Source: Myxococcus dinghuensis (GTDB lineage Bacteria; Myxococcota; Myxococcia; Myxococcales; Myxococcaceae). Taken from it: a stretch of DNA of 64,000 nucleotides. The stretch is from the NCBI RefSeq assembly GCF_024198235.1, contig NZ_JAKCFB010000035.1, positions 30,355 through 94,354 on the forward strand, written 5' to 3'. The notes under the pieces were generated by a model. That model saw nothing but the letters and a program-made list of their open reading frames with translations, was not told the origin of the DNA and did not search any database. The position numbers were made by a program, and so were the translations under genes. The stretch's first letter is position 1; every line of letters starts with the position of its first letter. Positions 62,691 to 64,000 of the stretch are shown here, in pieces.

Positions 62691-63464
62691 ATGAAGGAAT
62701 TCTCCGCATGCATGGTGGCGTTCGCCTGTGCCGCTTGTGGCACGGTGCGCGCGCCAGCCCCTCGCGATATCGCGCCCACGCTCGAGGAGGTGCGGGCGGT
62801 GTCTCCAGCGCTCGAGCGCTACACGCGCGAGGCACTACACGGCGATTTGTGGAAGCGGCCTGGCCTGTCTCCGCGCGACAGGAGCCTTGTCACCGTGGCG
62901 ACGTTGATCGCTCGAAACCAGACGGTGATGGAGCCCTACCACTTCGGATTCGCACTCGAGAACGGCGTCACGCCTGCTGAACTCTCCGAGGTCATTACGC
63001 ATCTTGCTTTCTACTCCGGCTGGGCCAACGCCATCGCGGCGGTCGCGGCGGCGAAGCCGGTGTTCGACGCACGTGGTATCGACGCGAGCCAGCTACCAGC
63101 GGCCACTGGGGCGCGCCTGCCGCTCGATGAGGTCGCGGAAGAGAAGCGGGCCGCGCAGACGGACAAGAACTTCGGCCAGGTCGCACCGGGGGTTGTACGG
63201 TACTCGGAGCAACTCCTCTTCCGCGACCTGTGGCTGCGCCCGGACCTCGAGCCACGAGACCGAAGCCTGGTCACGGTGAGTGCCCTGGTCGCAACCGGTC
63301 AGGTGGCGCAGATTGCCTTTCATCTCAACAAGGCGATGGACAACGGCGTGACACGCTCGGAAGTCTCGGAGGCGATGACACAAATGGCCTTCTACGCAGG
63401 CTGGCCCTTTGTCTTCTCCGCCTTGCCCACGGTCAAGGACGTGCTCGAGAAGCGTCCCAACTGA
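62691..63464 (+). CDS. Exported protein with two carboxymuconolactone-decarboxylase-like domains
   Basis: This 257-residue protein starts at ATG 62691; ATG 62676, overlapping the previous stop, is an alternative. A short hydrophobic leader with Cys (FACAACG) looks like a lipoprotein or weak signal. Two CMD folds follow (about 30-120 and 155-255). Each contains RDRSLVTV(A/S), an (H/N)-containing helix and the ending HLAFYSGW or QMAFYAGW. The CxxC of AhpD-type CMD proteins is absent, so peroxidase activity is unlikely. The family also includes lactone decarboxylases and small-molecule binders. Third gene of the cassette. Confidence 0.88.
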   Translation: MKEFSACMVAFACAACGTVRAPAPRDIAPTLEEVRAVSPALERYTREALHGDLWKRPGLSPRDRSLVTVATLIARNQTVMEPYHFGFALENGVTPAELSEVITHLAFYSGWANAIAAVAAAKPVFDARGIDASQLPAATGARLPLDEVAEEKRAAQTDKNFGQVAPGVVRYSEQLLFRDLWLRPDLEPRDRSLVTVSALVATGQVAQIAFHLNKAMDNGVTRSEVSEAMTQMAFYAGWPFVFSALPTVKDVLEKRPN

Positions 63465-63511
63465 GCCAATCGACCAGGCTCATCCTGGCCGTGAGCGCGC
63501 ATTGCCAGTCT

Positions 63512-63545
63512 GCGGGGACCTCACATGTCGAGTCGAGGTCCCCGC
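63512..63545. terminator. Bidirectional hairpin terminator
   Basis: A perfect 11-bp stem (GCGGGGACCTC 63512-63522 with 63535-63545) and 12-base loop lie between the convergent ends of the exported CMD gene and the LysR fragment. Confidence 0.75.
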
Positions 63546-63561
63546 GCTTGGTGCGACGGGG

Positions 63562-63873
63562 CTACTTCACATCGCGAAGCGAGAGTTCCTTCGCTGTCTC
63601 GATGAACAGCCGAAGGGGCGTCGTGCGCTGCGCGCGACCGGGGTAGTAGAGGAAGTAGCCTGGGACCCTGGGGGCGAAGGCGTCAAGCACGGTCTCGAGT
63701 TGCCCGCTTCGAAGCTCGCTGTTCACCGCGGGTTCAGGGACATAGGCAAGCCCTAGACCGAGCTTCGCCAGCGTCGCGCACATCAACCCGTCGTTGGTGA
63801 CGATGCCGCCACGGATGGGGACGCGCCAGGTCTGGCGTCCGCGCTCGAGCTCCCACGCGTATGCGGTACCCGT
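63562..63873 (-). pseudogene. LysR-family regulator, C-terminal fragment
   Basis: The 103 readable codons match the end of a LysR effector-binding domain: YAWELERGR, ATLAKLGLGLAYVPEPAV, YFLYYPGRAQ and a C-terminal helix. The DNA-binding half and first effector domain are absent. The family match stops near 63873, exactly where GTAAG begins. Codons upstream of that point read as unrelated sequence, so a start at 63936 is not credible. It was probably the regulator of the adjacent redox cassette or another locus and is now inactive unless a hybrid product is made. Confidence 0.75.
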
Positions 63874-64000
63874 GTAAGACCTCGCCGTGCCCCGTCGTGA
63901 CGGGCCCCAGCATCTCGTGAGACCTCCAGCGGCCACACGCAGGAGGTGGTCCGTGGAGCTGGAGAAGGAGCTGGAGCAGTTCCGTCAGGAGGCGCAGCGG
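63874..64000 (+). mobile_element. Left end of a probable IS66-family insertion
   Basis: The sequence begins GTAAG, fitting the GTAA ends typical of IS66 elements. A CCCGTC-GT-GACGGG palindrome lies at 63891-63904. A well-placed AGGAGG and GTG start follow. The element would run past the window. The 8 bases before it (63866-63873, GTACCCGT) are the predicted target duplication. Confidence 0.5.
63953..64000 (+). CDS. Start of an open frame in the probable insertion element (partial)
   Basis: GTG 63953 lies six bases after a perfect AGGAGG (63941-63946). The 16 visible codons give a charged helical sequence (MELEKELEQFRQEAQR). This fits the first small transposition protein of an IS66-type element, but it is too short to assign. 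Confidence 0.4.
   Translation, partial: MELEKELEQFRQEAQR

Overview
The window is very GC-rich DNA with strong G/C at third codon positions, so nearly every gene casts long open frames on the opposite strand. Several traits point to a myxobacterium, probably Myxococcaceae: many lipoproteins with Asp-Ala-Gly/Pro linkers, Cys-rich secreted proteins, FlgO/CsgG-like proteins, abundant exported hydrolases and LytTR signalling. This is an inference from gene content and style. I see no rRNA, tRNA or CRISPR array. About 47 genes are supported, plus a gene fragment and the start of a probable insertion element at the right edge.

Region by region. 1-5951 (minus): a tightly overlapping operon for an MCE/Mla-type lipid transporter with two different ATPases, two different permeases and one MCE protein, followed by a protein joining two universal-stress-like domains to a phospholipase D domain. 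6381-12742 (plus): a tripartite RND efflux operon (outer-membrane channel, lipoprotein adaptor, pump) and a DUF2267 protein, divergent from the lipid operon. 13241-17000: a Cys-rich secreted protein, a UbiB-type kinase and NhaA. 17123-19897: mutS. 19904-35929: mostly exported proteins, including a nuclease/phosphatase-fold lipoprotein, a Tat-exported extradiol dioxygenase, a two-domain esterase, an M28 peptidase, a repeat-rich lipoprotein, a DUF3616 protein and a cell-wall amidase. 35955-40376: small stress-type loci with AraC- and HxlR-family regulators beside an NmrA oxidoreductase, a DUF1772 protein and a DoxX protein. 40527-49474: HEAT-repeat protein, TolB-M28-PDZ peptidase, pyruvate carboxylase and an MFS transporter. 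49847-56517: two coupled FlgO-like proteins, three exported proteins of unknown role and a LytS/LytTR two-component pair. 56599-59951: a Kdo-hydroxylase-like dioxygenase and an LtaS-type phosphotransferase. 60235-63464: an aldo/keto reductase, a zinc alcohol dehydrogenase and a carboxymuconolactone-decarboxylase-like protein, all with export signals; their codon use looks less GC-biased than the rest. 63562-64000: a LysR regulator cut off where an IS66-like end begins.

The common theme is the cell envelope: lipid trafficking, efflux, LPS or glycerophosphate decoration, peptidoglycan hydrolysis and secreted hydrolases. The strongest candidate for an undescribed system is the left-hand lipid operon. 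Its two ATPases carry complementary defects that predict one working and one degenerate ATP site, and it appears to be co-transcribed with a lipid-enzyme-like protein of unusual domain make-up.
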